DNA of 27,583 nucleotides from Saprospiraceae bacterium UBA2365 (lineage in GTDB: Bacteria; Bacteroidota; Bacteroidia; Chitinophagales; Saprospiraceae): NCBI GenBank assembly GCA_002344345.1, contig DDTL01000171.1:1-27583 (forward strand). Direction: 5' to 3'. The notes beneath the pieces are model-generated. The model was not told the DNA's origin and did not search any database. It saw only the letters and a list, made by a program, of their open reading frames with translations. The translations under genes and the position numbers were made by a program. Each line of letters opens with the position of its first letter. The stretch's first letter is position 1. This document shows, piece by piece, positions 16,949 to 24,191 of the stretch.

Positions 16949-18475
16949 TCATTTGATATACCAATCATCTATCACATGTAAAGTGCTTTTTGCCCTGGTA
17001 ACTGCTGTATATAACCACTGGTAAATACCCGGTTTTGGTATGCCGTGGATCTTATTATTCATAAACAAAAATACTTCCTGCCATTCGCCACCCTGGCATT
17101 TATGGCAAGTGACTGCGTAACCAAATTTGGCCTTATGAGCATTTAAATATATGTCTTTATTCATCAATTTAGAAAATGCAGGATTGTTTGGTCTGATATT
17201 TTCTGCTTTCATCCTGTAAACAAAATCGATCAACAGCCTCCTGTGTTCCTGCTGGGTAATATTGACAAGGTTGGAAAACAACAAATTTTCTATCATCATT
17301 ATTTCAAACCTTTCCTTGAAATTCAGTTCTTCAACAACCAGTGAAATAAAATTCAACCCACAGTAATATTTACTTTCTTTAACCTCCATTATTTGGACAA
17401 AATCTCCGTTGACAAGCCCCGACAATGCATTGTTTTGAGTGATCATCAGGATATCTCCTTCCATAGGTTTGTCAGGCGGTTTCCCCAGTAAATGCCGGAT
17501 AATCCTGTTGAATTCACCACACTGCCTGTTGGTATGGCAGATCATTGTGGTAAATTGAAAATCATGTTTTCTGATTGTTTCGACATATAAGTCTGTAAAC
17601 GAATCAACTGAACTATGGATAAGGATATCTCTATGACCTTTCAATGGAAACGAGGCAAATCTCACATTTGGATTGATCTCATGCAATTTCCTGATATTCA
17701 TCGATGCTTTGATGATATCATTGTTATCTGCCTGCCGTTTGATCGTAGTCAATTCATGTTCTACTACATTATGTTGATATATTTTTTTGATGTACGCAGA
17801 TGAAAGTGCCGGTGAGAATGTCTGTCCGACGGGAGGCAATTGTTTTGGATCTCCAATAAAAACGAATTTGCCAACGGTATCAAATGCAAATAGGTCGTTT
17901 AAAAGTTTTCCGCTCCCGAAATGTGCAAATGAATCATTTTCCACCACAACGTCTGAAATCATGGAAGATTCATCTATCAAATACAAATGGCCAGGTTCTA
18001 CATCGGGATCTTTTACTTTGAGACTGTAATTCAGTTTGATGGCTTTTCCTGCTTCAGGCATGATTTCAGCCAGTTTTTCCATATCCTGGTTGATTTCGGA
18101 AAATATATAGATATGGCTATGGACAGTCTCAACCTTAACATTGGTTTTATCGGAAAGCACTTTCGCAGCCCTTCCCGTTGAAGCCAATAAGTTAAACAGC
18201 TTTTTATTGTCAACCAGCCATTTGATGTAGCCGGCTACAAGGGTGGTTTTACCTGTACCCGCATAACCCCTCAAAATAAAGACCTTAGCAGTCTTATCCA
18301 TTGCAAATTCCTTCAATGCCTCAAAAGAAATTTGCTGAGCCTCTGTGAGTTCAAACTCAAAATACTTTTTTTTGGATTTGCTTAATACGACTTGTTCTAC
18401 CGGGCTTTGGGTGGTTTTCTCCCGCTTTCTCCAAAATCTCTTAAAGAATAAAAATAAATCCTGTAATTTGAGCAT
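16949..18475 (-). CDS. SF1 DNA helicase, RecD/Pif1-like (AAA_30 + UvrD_C_2)
   Basis: A stand-alone ATP-dependent 5'-3'-type helicase of 508-510 aa. Motif I (Walker A) is GYAGTGKTT near residue 70; motif Ia is LLASTGRAAK and TVHSHIY; motif II is LIDESSMISD; motif III is GDPKQLPPVGQ; and the C-terminal motifs are GYAVTCHKCQGGEW and YTAVTRAKSTLHVI. It is shorter than RecD2 and lacks its N-terminal domain. Proteins of this layout are widespread in Bacteroidota and annotated as AAA-family ATPases or exodeoxyribonuclease V-like. I chose the ATG at 18475; a GTG at 18481 is the alternative. It is divergent from cas6 with about 185 bp between, so it is a neighbour rather than a member of the CRISPR operon. 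Confidence 0.88.
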   Translation of the reverse strand: MLKLQDLFLFFKRFWRKREKTTQSPVEQVVLSKSKKKYFEFELTEAQQISFEALKEFAMDKTAKVFILRGYAGTGKTTLVAGYIKWLVDNKKLFNLLASTGRAAKVLSDKTNVKVETVHSHIYIFSEINQDMEKLAEIMPEAGKAIKLNYSLKVKDPDVEPGHLYLIDESSMISDVVVENDSFAHFGSGKLLNDLFAFDTVGKFVFIGDPKQLPPVGQTFSPALSSAYIKKIYQHNVVEHELTTIKRQADNNDIIKASMNIRKLHEINPNVRFASFPLKGHRDILIHSSVDSFTDLYVETIRKHDFQFTTMICHTNRQCGEFNRIIRHLLGKPPDKPMEGDILMITQNNALSGLVNGDFVQIMEVKESKYYCGLNFISLVVEELNFKERFEIMMIENLLFSNLVNITQQEHRRLLIDFVYRMKAENIRPNNPAFSKLMNKDIYLNAHKAKFGYAVTCHKCQGGEWQEVFLFMNNKIHGIPKPGIYQWLYTAVTRAKSTLHVIDDWYIK

Positions 18476-18662
18476 GATCACAGTTGTATTGATCTACAAA
18501 ATTAGCGAAAAAAATTATGGAAAATCAGATTGCTTTAAGTAAAAGTCAGGTCTGGATATCTTTTGAAATATTTAAAATTGTTTTAAATAAGCTGTAATTT
18601 TTGTTGAATGCAAAAAGTCTGCACGGAAATTATTATCTTGTTGACCGAAATAAAATTATCCA

Positions 18663-19379
18663 ATGACCCGGACCAGATACTTGCATATTGTTTTTTCAGA
18701 GCCCATACAGGCCTACGATATCCCGAAATTCAGATCAGCTGTCATAGAAAAGTCTAAGCGGGAATCTGACCTTTTTCACAACAGGACGGAAGACAATAAA
18801 TATCTTTACCGATATCCGCTGATCCAATACAAGGTGACTGACAAAAAAGCCAGTCTGATCTGTCTGAACGACGCGACCGATGACATTCATTATTTATTAC
18901 GACAGCGCAGTTTTGACTTCCGGATCGGTGACAAACAACTGAAATATGAGATCGAAGATGTCCGGTTGAAATACGAACGCGTCCAGACCTGGGATCAAAG
19001 TTTCAATTACAATATCCACAACTGGATCGCGCTCAACCAGGATCATTTCAGGGAGTACCAACAAGCCTTGTCGCTTGTAGACAAGCTCAAAATGCTGGAA
19101 GATCTGCTGACTAAGCATCTCAGGATCTTTATGGAGGCGATGCAGGCAGATGAACCTGTTCCACTGGAAGTTCATATCAGGGAACTGAAGAACGAAAAAT
19201 ACATAGAATACAAGGATGTTTTTCACCTGACATTCTCCATTAATTTCAGTTGCAATCTCTCCATCCCAAATTATATAGGTCTGGGTAAAGGCGTGAGTGT
19301 GGGATTCGGTATCGTCAAGAAACTGGGTGATGGCAGCAGATACCGTGCAAGGGAAACAGAGCAAGATCAGGGTGGTTGA
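18663..19379 (+). CDS. cas6: CRISPR pre-crRNA endoribonuclease Cas6 (Cas6b-like, Bacteroidota type)
   Basis: A 238-aa RAMP-fold nuclease that cuts CRISPR repeat RNA to make crRNA. The N-terminal beta strand and helix (RYLHIVFSEPIQAYDIPKFRSAV, split over residues 5-27) and the C-terminal Gly-rich loop GLGKGVSVGFGIV (about residues 207-219) are characteristic. The middle segment with WDQSFNYNIHNWIALNQ and a run of helices matches the Cas6b N/C domain organisation seen in Bacteroidota type I and III loci. The His in RYLHIVF is a catalytic candidate, not verified. It is the first gene of the plus-strand CRISPR region, about 1.1 kb before cas10. It is visibly less AT-rich than the effector genes, which may mean a separate origin. 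Confidence 0.87.
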   Translation: MTRTRYLHIVFSEPIQAYDIPKFRSAVIEKSKRESDLFHNRTEDNKYLYRYPLIQYKVTDKKASLICLNDATDDIHYLLRQRSFDFRIGDKQLKYEIEDVRLKYERVQTWDQSFNYNIHNWIALNQDHFREYQQALSLVDKLKMLEDLLTKHLRIFMEAMQADEPVPLEVHIRELKNEKYIEYKDVFHLTFSINFSCNLSIPNYIGLGKGVSVGFGIVKKLGDGSRYRARETEQDQGG

Positions 19380-19528
19380 ACACAAATCGGTTTGCAGACG
19401 AAAAAAGGGAGAATGCCAATGATGCAAATGTATGGGACTTCGGAATATTATGATGATTGTTTGTGACAATGGAATTTTCAGCATATTTTCAATGTTAATT
19501 CAAAAAGTACTTCACGAAAAGTTAAAAA

Positions 19529-19825
19529 ATGACGATTACACAGATCCAGGACAGTTTAATTCCATATTTCAGGCAAAAACCAGTTGTCCGGGCTTGGTTG
19601 TTCGGGTCGCATGTGGATGGGACAGCCAGAATAAACAGTGATGTTGACATACTTGTAGAACTTGATTATGAAAAGCATCTGGGCCTGGGTTTTATCAGCA
19701 TGTGGTTGGAAATCAAAGAATTGTTAGGGCGGGATGTAGATTTGATCACCACCAGGGGAATATCACCTTTAGTAGCTCCTTACATTGAATCGAACAAAAA
19801 GTTGATTTATGAAAGATTAGACTGA
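19529..19825 (+). CDS. MNT-domain nucleotidyltransferase (MntA-like), orphan
   Basis: A 98-aa minimal nucleotidyltransferase. The GSX10DXD signature is intact (G26, S27, D38, D40), with a third acidic residue D71 in RDVDLIT. Proteins of this type (MntA) act as antitoxins that AMPylate a HEPN ribonuclease (HepT) encoded next door. Here no HEPN gene or remnant follows: the next 99 bp are non-coding and then another gene begins. It is therefore an orphan antitoxin, part of the CRISPR-associated cargo, or a leftover of a broken pair. The ATG at 19529 is well placed; the region 19380-19528 holds no gene. Confidence 0.88.
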   Translation: MTITQIQDSLIPYFRQKPVVRAWLFGSHVDGTARINSDVDILVELDYEKHLGLGFISMWLEIKELLGRDVDLITTRGISPLVAPYIESNKKLIYERLD

Positions 19826-19924
19826 TTTACTCATATTGAAAGAACAATTGCTTAAAATCAAAACTGAATATCAATAAAAGTATAATAATTATTTTATCAA
19901 TGAAAATTTAAAAACCTCTACCGG

Positions 19925-20461
19925 ATGATCAGACTGGTTCAAATAATCCTGATTTATGGTCTGTTTGCTCTTGATGCAGCCGGACAACGACCTGAAGCCT
20001 ATTATGTCGACTGGCTCGATGAGCATTATTTTCACGGGGAAAGAGAGGTTGTCCTGCCAGGAGGTCGTGCTGACATCGTCAATGATACATACGCCATAGA
20101 GGTGGAAAAAGCCCCAAACTGGAAAAACAGTATTGGCCAGGCGTTGTGGTACGGGCTGCAAACCAACAAAAAACCCGGTATTGTGCTTGTCATGGAAAAC
20201 ATTGATCAGCGCAAATACGGGATCATGTTGCAAAGCGCCCTGGATTATGCGGGCATCGCGGATAAAATAACGGTGTGGTTTTATCCTGAGGATTTCGGGC
20301 TGGGATTCAGTATAGCGCAACCATTGATTGGTGAGATACAATACAGTTATAACAGGAATTCCGGTGTACGGCACAATAGTAACTGCACTTATTTCGGTTG
20401 TCAGAACTGTGTGCCTTGTGATGGGAACAGGGGAAGGGCTTGTGGGAGATGTGGGGGGTGA
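19925..20461 (+). CDS. Signal-peptide protein with PD-(D/E)XK-like domain and Cys-rich tail
   Basis: 178 aa. It has an N-terminal hydrophobic segment (residues 3-20, ending AAGQ) that looks like a signal peptide. A restriction-endonuclease-like core follows: D50 in GGRADI, E59 and E61-K62 in YAIEVEKA, W66 and Q72 in NSIGQALWYGLQT, then a hydrophobic strand PGIVLVME. This fits the widespread family with the AIE(F/V)(D/E)-A-W-IGQALYY signature. The C-terminus (145-178) has NSGVRHNSNC followed by six Cys in all (C154, C159, C162, C165, C173, C176) and ends CGRCGG, probably a zinc knuckle. Export of a nuclease-like protein is odd for a CRISPR neighbour. It ends 44 bp before cas10. Nuclease activity is inferred, not certain. 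Confidence 0.75.
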   Translation: MIRLVQIILIYGLFALDAAGQRPEAYYVDWLDEHYFHGEREVVLPGGRADIVNDTYAIEVEKAPNWKNSIGQALWYGLQTNKKPGIVLVMENIDQRKYGIMLQSALDYAGIADKITVWFYPEDFGLGFSIAQPLIGEIQYSYNRNSGVRHNSNCTYFGCQNCVPCDGNRGRACGRCGG

Positions 20462-20505
20462 GGAGAAAATGAAGAATGAAGAATTGAGATATTAAAACAA
20501 ATAAT

Positions 20506-22089
20506 ATGGGAAAATATTTATACGGAGCGAGTGTTCAGGGAATTCAGGAGTTTATTTTTAAGACCAATAAACTTAGAGAAATTGTAGGTGCAAGTGAGAT
20601 GGTAAAAGAGATTTGTGAAGAAAAGTTCTTTGAAGTTTCAGGAGGTATTACAAAACCTGAAAACTTGATTTTGGCTGCTGCCGGTAATATCAAATGTTTA
20701 TTTGATGAAGACGAAAAAAAAAAATTAGAAGAAGTTGTAAAGCTATTTCCTAAAATGGTAATGGAGTATGCTCCGGGAATCACTATCAGTCAGGCAGTAG
20801 TTAAATTTGATGGTAAAATATCAGAAGCGCTTCAAGATCTGGAAATGGCTTTAAAAATACAACGTAATAAAGCTGCCATGCCATTAGAAACCGGATATAT
20901 GGCATTGAATAGAGCCAGAAGAACCGGGGGAGTACTTTATAAGAACATCAAAATAAAAAAAGATGTCCATGAAGATGTGGAATTATCCACTAAACGGAAA
21001 TATGATAAGTTCAATGATCGAGACAACAAGAACTTACTTTTCAAGGATCTGGCAGGTGAAGGTAATTTTGACCCTAAAATGCTGTCCAATGATATGGCTG
21101 ACATAAATGTTGGAAGCAATAACAAATGGGTAGCCGTTGTCCATGCTGATGGTAATGGACTGGGCAACATTATTCAGAATATCGGAGATCAACTAACAGA
21201 CAGCAATAAATTTCATGAATTCTCAAAGGCTATTGATAATTCTACCAAAGAAGCACTTCAATATGCTTTCAGAATAGTAATTGAAAATGATAAAAGATGT
21301 TTTGAAGAAAGTCAAAAAAAAGGCGAAACCAAAAATAAAGATTATCAATACCCCATTCGCCCTGCAGTAATAGGTGGTGACGATGTTACAATTATCATTA
21401 GAGCAGACCTAGCACTTGACTTTACTAAAATGTTTCTTAAAAAGTTCGAGGAAATTTCAAAAAACAATTTTGAAGTATTTAAGCTGAAAGAGCTTGATAA
21501 TGGTCTTTCAGCATGTGCAGGCATAGCTTTCGTCAAAGAATCCTATCCTCTTCATTATGCCCTTCACTTAGCAGAAGAACTATGCAAAGATGCTAAAAAA
21601 ATGGTGAAAAAGGAGGACCTGCCGAAGTTAGGCAATGATGGAAGCCAAATGCCACGTTCAAGCTTAGCATTCTTTAAAGTGCAGGATTCTTATGTCGAAA
21701 GTCTGGAACAAATGAAAAAACGGATCAAGTATGCATCTGCATCTACAATAGATTATGATTATGGGCCTTATTTAATCAATAAGTGTGAAAGCAGAGAAAA
21801 TATTCCACATATTGGAGAATTGGAAGCCAAATTAGATGTTCTCAAAGATCAACAAACCGAAAAATCAAAAGGTGTTTCTAAATTACGTCATCTTGTATCT
21901 GAAACTTTTAAAAGTAAAGATACCAGTAAGTTCATGTATGAACGTATGAAAACTGTAAATGATAAGTTTATTGAAGCATTAAAGTTGCCTGAAAATATCT
22001 TTGATGAAAGGCAAAAAGATCAAAAAGGAAATACAATTCCTGTCAAATCAATTCTACTTGACCTAATCCAAATTCATTCTTTTAAGTAA
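20506..22089 (+). CDS. cas10: Cas10 (type III large subunit), HD-less, GGDD intact
   Basis: 527 aa. It begins directly with the first palm-like domain (YLYGASVQGIQEFIF, then KLREIVGASEMV), as in Cmr2/Cas10 proteins without an N-terminal HD nuclease. The first conserved acidic site is HADGNGLG (D215); the second is the GGDD motif at residues 290-293 (IGGDDVTIII). A helical C-terminal domain follows. Intact GGDD predicts cyclic oligoadenylate synthesis on target-RNA binding, while absence of HD predicts no ssDNA cleavage by Cas10. It is first in the effector operon: the cas7 ATG follows 12 bp after its stop. At 527 aa it is short for Cas10 (commonly 600-1000). It is AT-rich compared with the preceding genes. 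Confidence 0.9.
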   Translation: MGKYLYGASVQGIQEFIFKTNKLREIVGASEMVKEICEEKFFEVSGGITKPENLILAAAGNIKCLFDEDEKKKLEEVVKLFPKMVMEYAPGITISQAVVKFDGKISEALQDLEMALKIQRNKAAMPLETGYMALNRARRTGGVLYKNIKIKKDVHEDVELSTKRKYDKFNDRDNKNLLFKDLAGEGNFDPKMLSNDMADINVGSNNKWVAVVHADGNGLGNIIQNIGDQLTDSNKFHEFSKAIDNSTKEALQYAFRIVIENDKRCFEESQKKGETKNKDYQYPIRPAVIGGDDVTIIIRADLALDFTKMFLKKFEEISKNNFEVFKLKELDNGLSACAGIAFVKESYPLHYALHLAEELCKDAKKMVKKEDLPKLGNDGSQMPRSSLAFFKVQDSYVESLEQMKKRIKYASASTIDYDYGPYLINKCESRENIPHIGELEAKLDVLKDQQTEKSKGVSKLRHLVSETFKSKDTSKFMYERMKTVNDKFIEALKLPENIFDERQKDQKGNTIPVKSILLDLIQIHSFK

Positions 22090-22101
22090 AAAAGCAATAA
22101 A

Positions 22102-22650
22102 ATGATAGAAATTAAATACTCCATTGAATTTCTCAGTGACTGGATGTGTAGTTCCGGTCTGGGTGCTGGTGCAGAAACAGACAATGAGGTGATAAAGGAC
22201 AAAAATGGACTTCCTTATATTCCAGGTCGTACCATCAAAGGTTTATTACGTGATGCTTGTGAAGAAATGGCTGAATTTAGTATGGTTGAATTCCCGGTAA
22301 TAGATCATTTATTCGGAAAGAGAACGGAGAAGGACAAACATGAGTCTACACCGGGTAGTATCAAAGTTAGTAATGCATCTCTTCCTGAGAAAGAAACCCA
22401 GGAAATAATCGAGCACAGTATGCAAGAATACTTATATCGCAATGTTGCATCTACTGCAATTGACGATAAGGGTATTGCAAAAACAGGTAGTCTGCGTATG
22501 ACCGAAGTATGCATTCCAATCAAACTGGAAGGAAGTATTCATATTGCCGAGAAATACAAAACAACTCTTGAAAACGCGATGAAATGGACAAGAAGAATCG
22601 GTACGAATAGAAACAGAGGATTAGGTCGTTGTATTATCTCACTAAAATAA
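22102..22650 (+). CDS. cas7: Cas7-family RAMP (Csm3-like), single domain
   Basis: A 182-aa backbone subunit. It has the N-terminal strand IKYSIEFLSDW, then the segment GAGAETDNEVIKD containing D27 at the position of the catalytic Asp of Csm3, then YIPGRTIKGLLRDA (IPGSSxKGxxR motif, residues 39-52). It ends in a Gly-rich loop IGTNRNRGLGRCII. It should bind crRNA and, through D27, cut target RNA. It is the smallest RAMP in the operon. In the described III-D2/III-Dv system the equivalent Cas7 is fused to the N-terminus of Cas5-Cas11; here it is a separate gene directly ahead of the Cas5-like gene. Confidence 0.85.
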   Translation: MIEIKYSIEFLSDWMCSSGLGAGAETDNEVIKDKNGLPYIPGRTIKGLLRDACEEMAEFSMVEFPVIDHLFGKRTEKDKHESTPGSIKVSNASLPEKETQEIIEHSMQEYLYRNVASTAIDDKGIAKTGSLRMTEVCIPIKLEGSIHIAEKYKTTLENAMKWTRRIGTNRNRGLGRCIISLK

Positions 22651-22661
22651 AACAAGGAAGA

Positions 22662-24188
22662 ATGATTATTAGACATTATAAATGCACACTTAAAACCGAT
22701 GTTGTCCTGAATGCTTCCCTGGCTACAGAGGGAAATATGGAAACGTTGGATTACATTCCGGGTAGTAATTTTCTGGGAATCGTAGCCAATCAAATATACC
22801 AAAACTATATGGATCAAGCCGTGGAAGTATTACACAATGGCCATGTATCTTTTGGAGATGGTATCATTTACAATGATGAAGTCTTTTATCCTATGCCCAA
22901 TTGTTTTTTACAGGATAAATTGGAAAAAAAAATTGTTGATAAAGAAGAAGCTGACCAGGGAAAAAAATCTGATGCTGTTTATCTGGACTTTAACATTGAT
23001 CATAAAAAAGGTGTTTTGAATAAACATAATCAGAAACGACAACTGAAACAAATGCGTTCGGGTTTTATTTCTGCAAGTGGTAAAATAATCACTGAAATAC
23101 CAAAATCATTTTCTCTTAAATCTGCTTACGACCGAGCTAACCGACGAACTGATGAAGGTAAGATGTTTGGTTTTGAAGCAATTGAAGCAGGTACGCAATT
23201 TCTTTTTTCAATAAACTTTAAGGACGAAAATCATATTCAAATAGTGGAAAATGCATTATTGGGCAACAAACGTATCGGCAAGTCCAAATCGGCAGAGTAT
23301 GGTCAGGTTCTTATTGAACATTTTGATAAAAGCGAAATTGAAATCGAAGCTCAAAGAATAGTTGAAAATGTAACTATTGTATATGCACAATCCAATTTAT
23401 GTTTCATTGATAAGGAGACTGGTCAACAAACTTTCCAACCCACTGCCGATCAACTGGGTGTACCTGGTGGAAAAGTAGTCTGGGACAAATCTCAAATACG
23501 AACTTTCACTTATAGCCCCTGGAATTTCCAAAGAAATGCCTCCTCCATGCAAAGGCATTGTATTAAGATGGGTAGTGTGTTTTATGTTGAAGGAGCAAGC
23601 GCAGAAAGAAATGAAAATCAACAAATTGGCGAATTTTATAACGAAGGTCTGGGCCGAGTCATATATGATCCGATCTTTTTGAAATCTAATCCGGATGATG
23701 AAAGATTAACAAGTCTTTCTTTTGTAAAAGCAGATCTCATAAAGGAAGAAATAGGTAAAAATTCTGAACCCGTAGCTATAAACACTTCTTTAGGGCATTT
23801 CCTGAAAAAGCAAAAAGATTTAGCAGAAGCAGAATTGAAACTCGCCAAAGAAATTAATGAAGCAATAGAAAAATATAAGGATACAGGCATAACCAGAAAA
23901 GTTACATCCAGTCAATGGGGAAATATTCGGGCCGTGGCTACTGATTTTCTTATCAACGTTAAAACTTGGGAAGAATTTATGATCAAACTGGGACTTAAAG
24001 AAGGAGAGAAAAAAAATGGCTTACTTACCTGTGGAAAAATGGCTGAAAAATTATGGGATGAAAGAAACATAAAAGACATTAAGGAACTTTTAACTAATAT
24101 CCAAAATGAAAACAAACTTTTATTCACGATAAAGTTCTCATCAGAAATGGCAAAAGAAGCAATTAATTTCAAGAACAAAAAGCAATAG
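22662..24188 (+). CDS. csx10: Csx10/Cas5-like RAMP with helical C-terminal region
   Basis: 508 aa from the ATG at 22662, which follows AAGGAAGA and lies 11 bp after the cas7 stop. The frame is open to a start at 22629 overlapping cas7, but family similarity begins at MIIRHYKCTLKTDVVL. The N-terminal RAMP domain shows TLDYIPGSNFLGIVA (IPGS motif), then HKKGVLNKHNQKRQLKQMRSG and a Gly-rich RIGKSKSAEYGQV loop, as in Csx10. A second part (about 230-350) includes FYNEGLGRVIYDP. The last about 150 residues are helical and charged, with TSSQWGNIR, and may supply a Cas11-like small-subunit function. No separate cas11 gene is seen, which supports this, but it is inference. Confidence 0.82.
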   Translation: MIIRHYKCTLKTDVVLNASLATEGNMETLDYIPGSNFLGIVANQIYQNYMDQAVEVLHNGHVSFGDGIIYNDEVFYPMPNCFLQDKLEKKIVDKEEADQGKKSDAVYLDFNIDHKKGVLNKHNQKRQLKQMRSGFISASGKIITEIPKSFSLKSAYDRANRRTDEGKMFGFEAIEAGTQFLFSINFKDENHIQIVENALLGNKRIGKSKSAEYGQVLIEHFDKSEIEIEAQRIVENVTIVYAQSNLCFIDKETGQQTFQPTADQLGVPGGKVVWDKSQIRTFTYSPWNFQRNASSMQRHCIKMGSVFYVEGASAERNENQQIGEFYNEGLGRVIYDPIFLKSNPDDERLTSLSFVKADLIKEEIGKNSEPVAINTSLGHFLKKQKDLAEAELKLAKEINEAIEKYKDTGITRKVTSSQWGNIRAVATDFLINVKTWEEFMIKLGLKEGEKKNGLLTCGKMAEKLWDERNIKDIKELLTNIQNENKLLFTIKFSSEMAKEAINFKNKKQ

Positions 24189-24191
24189 GAA

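Noticed and set aside
18897..19484. A 195-codon open frame antisense to cas6
   Set aside because: Overlaps the cas6 gene completely and shows only composition typical of an antisense frame.
19432..19641. A 69-codon plus-strand frame overlapping the start of the MNT gene
   Set aside because: It is an out-of-frame reading of the MNT gene; the correct frame has the full GSX10DXD site.
22629..22661. The upstream start for the Csx10-like protein, overlapping cas7
   Set aside because: The 11 extra residues are a shadow of the cas7 3' end; the ATG at 22662 follows a purine-rich stretch and starts the conserved domain.
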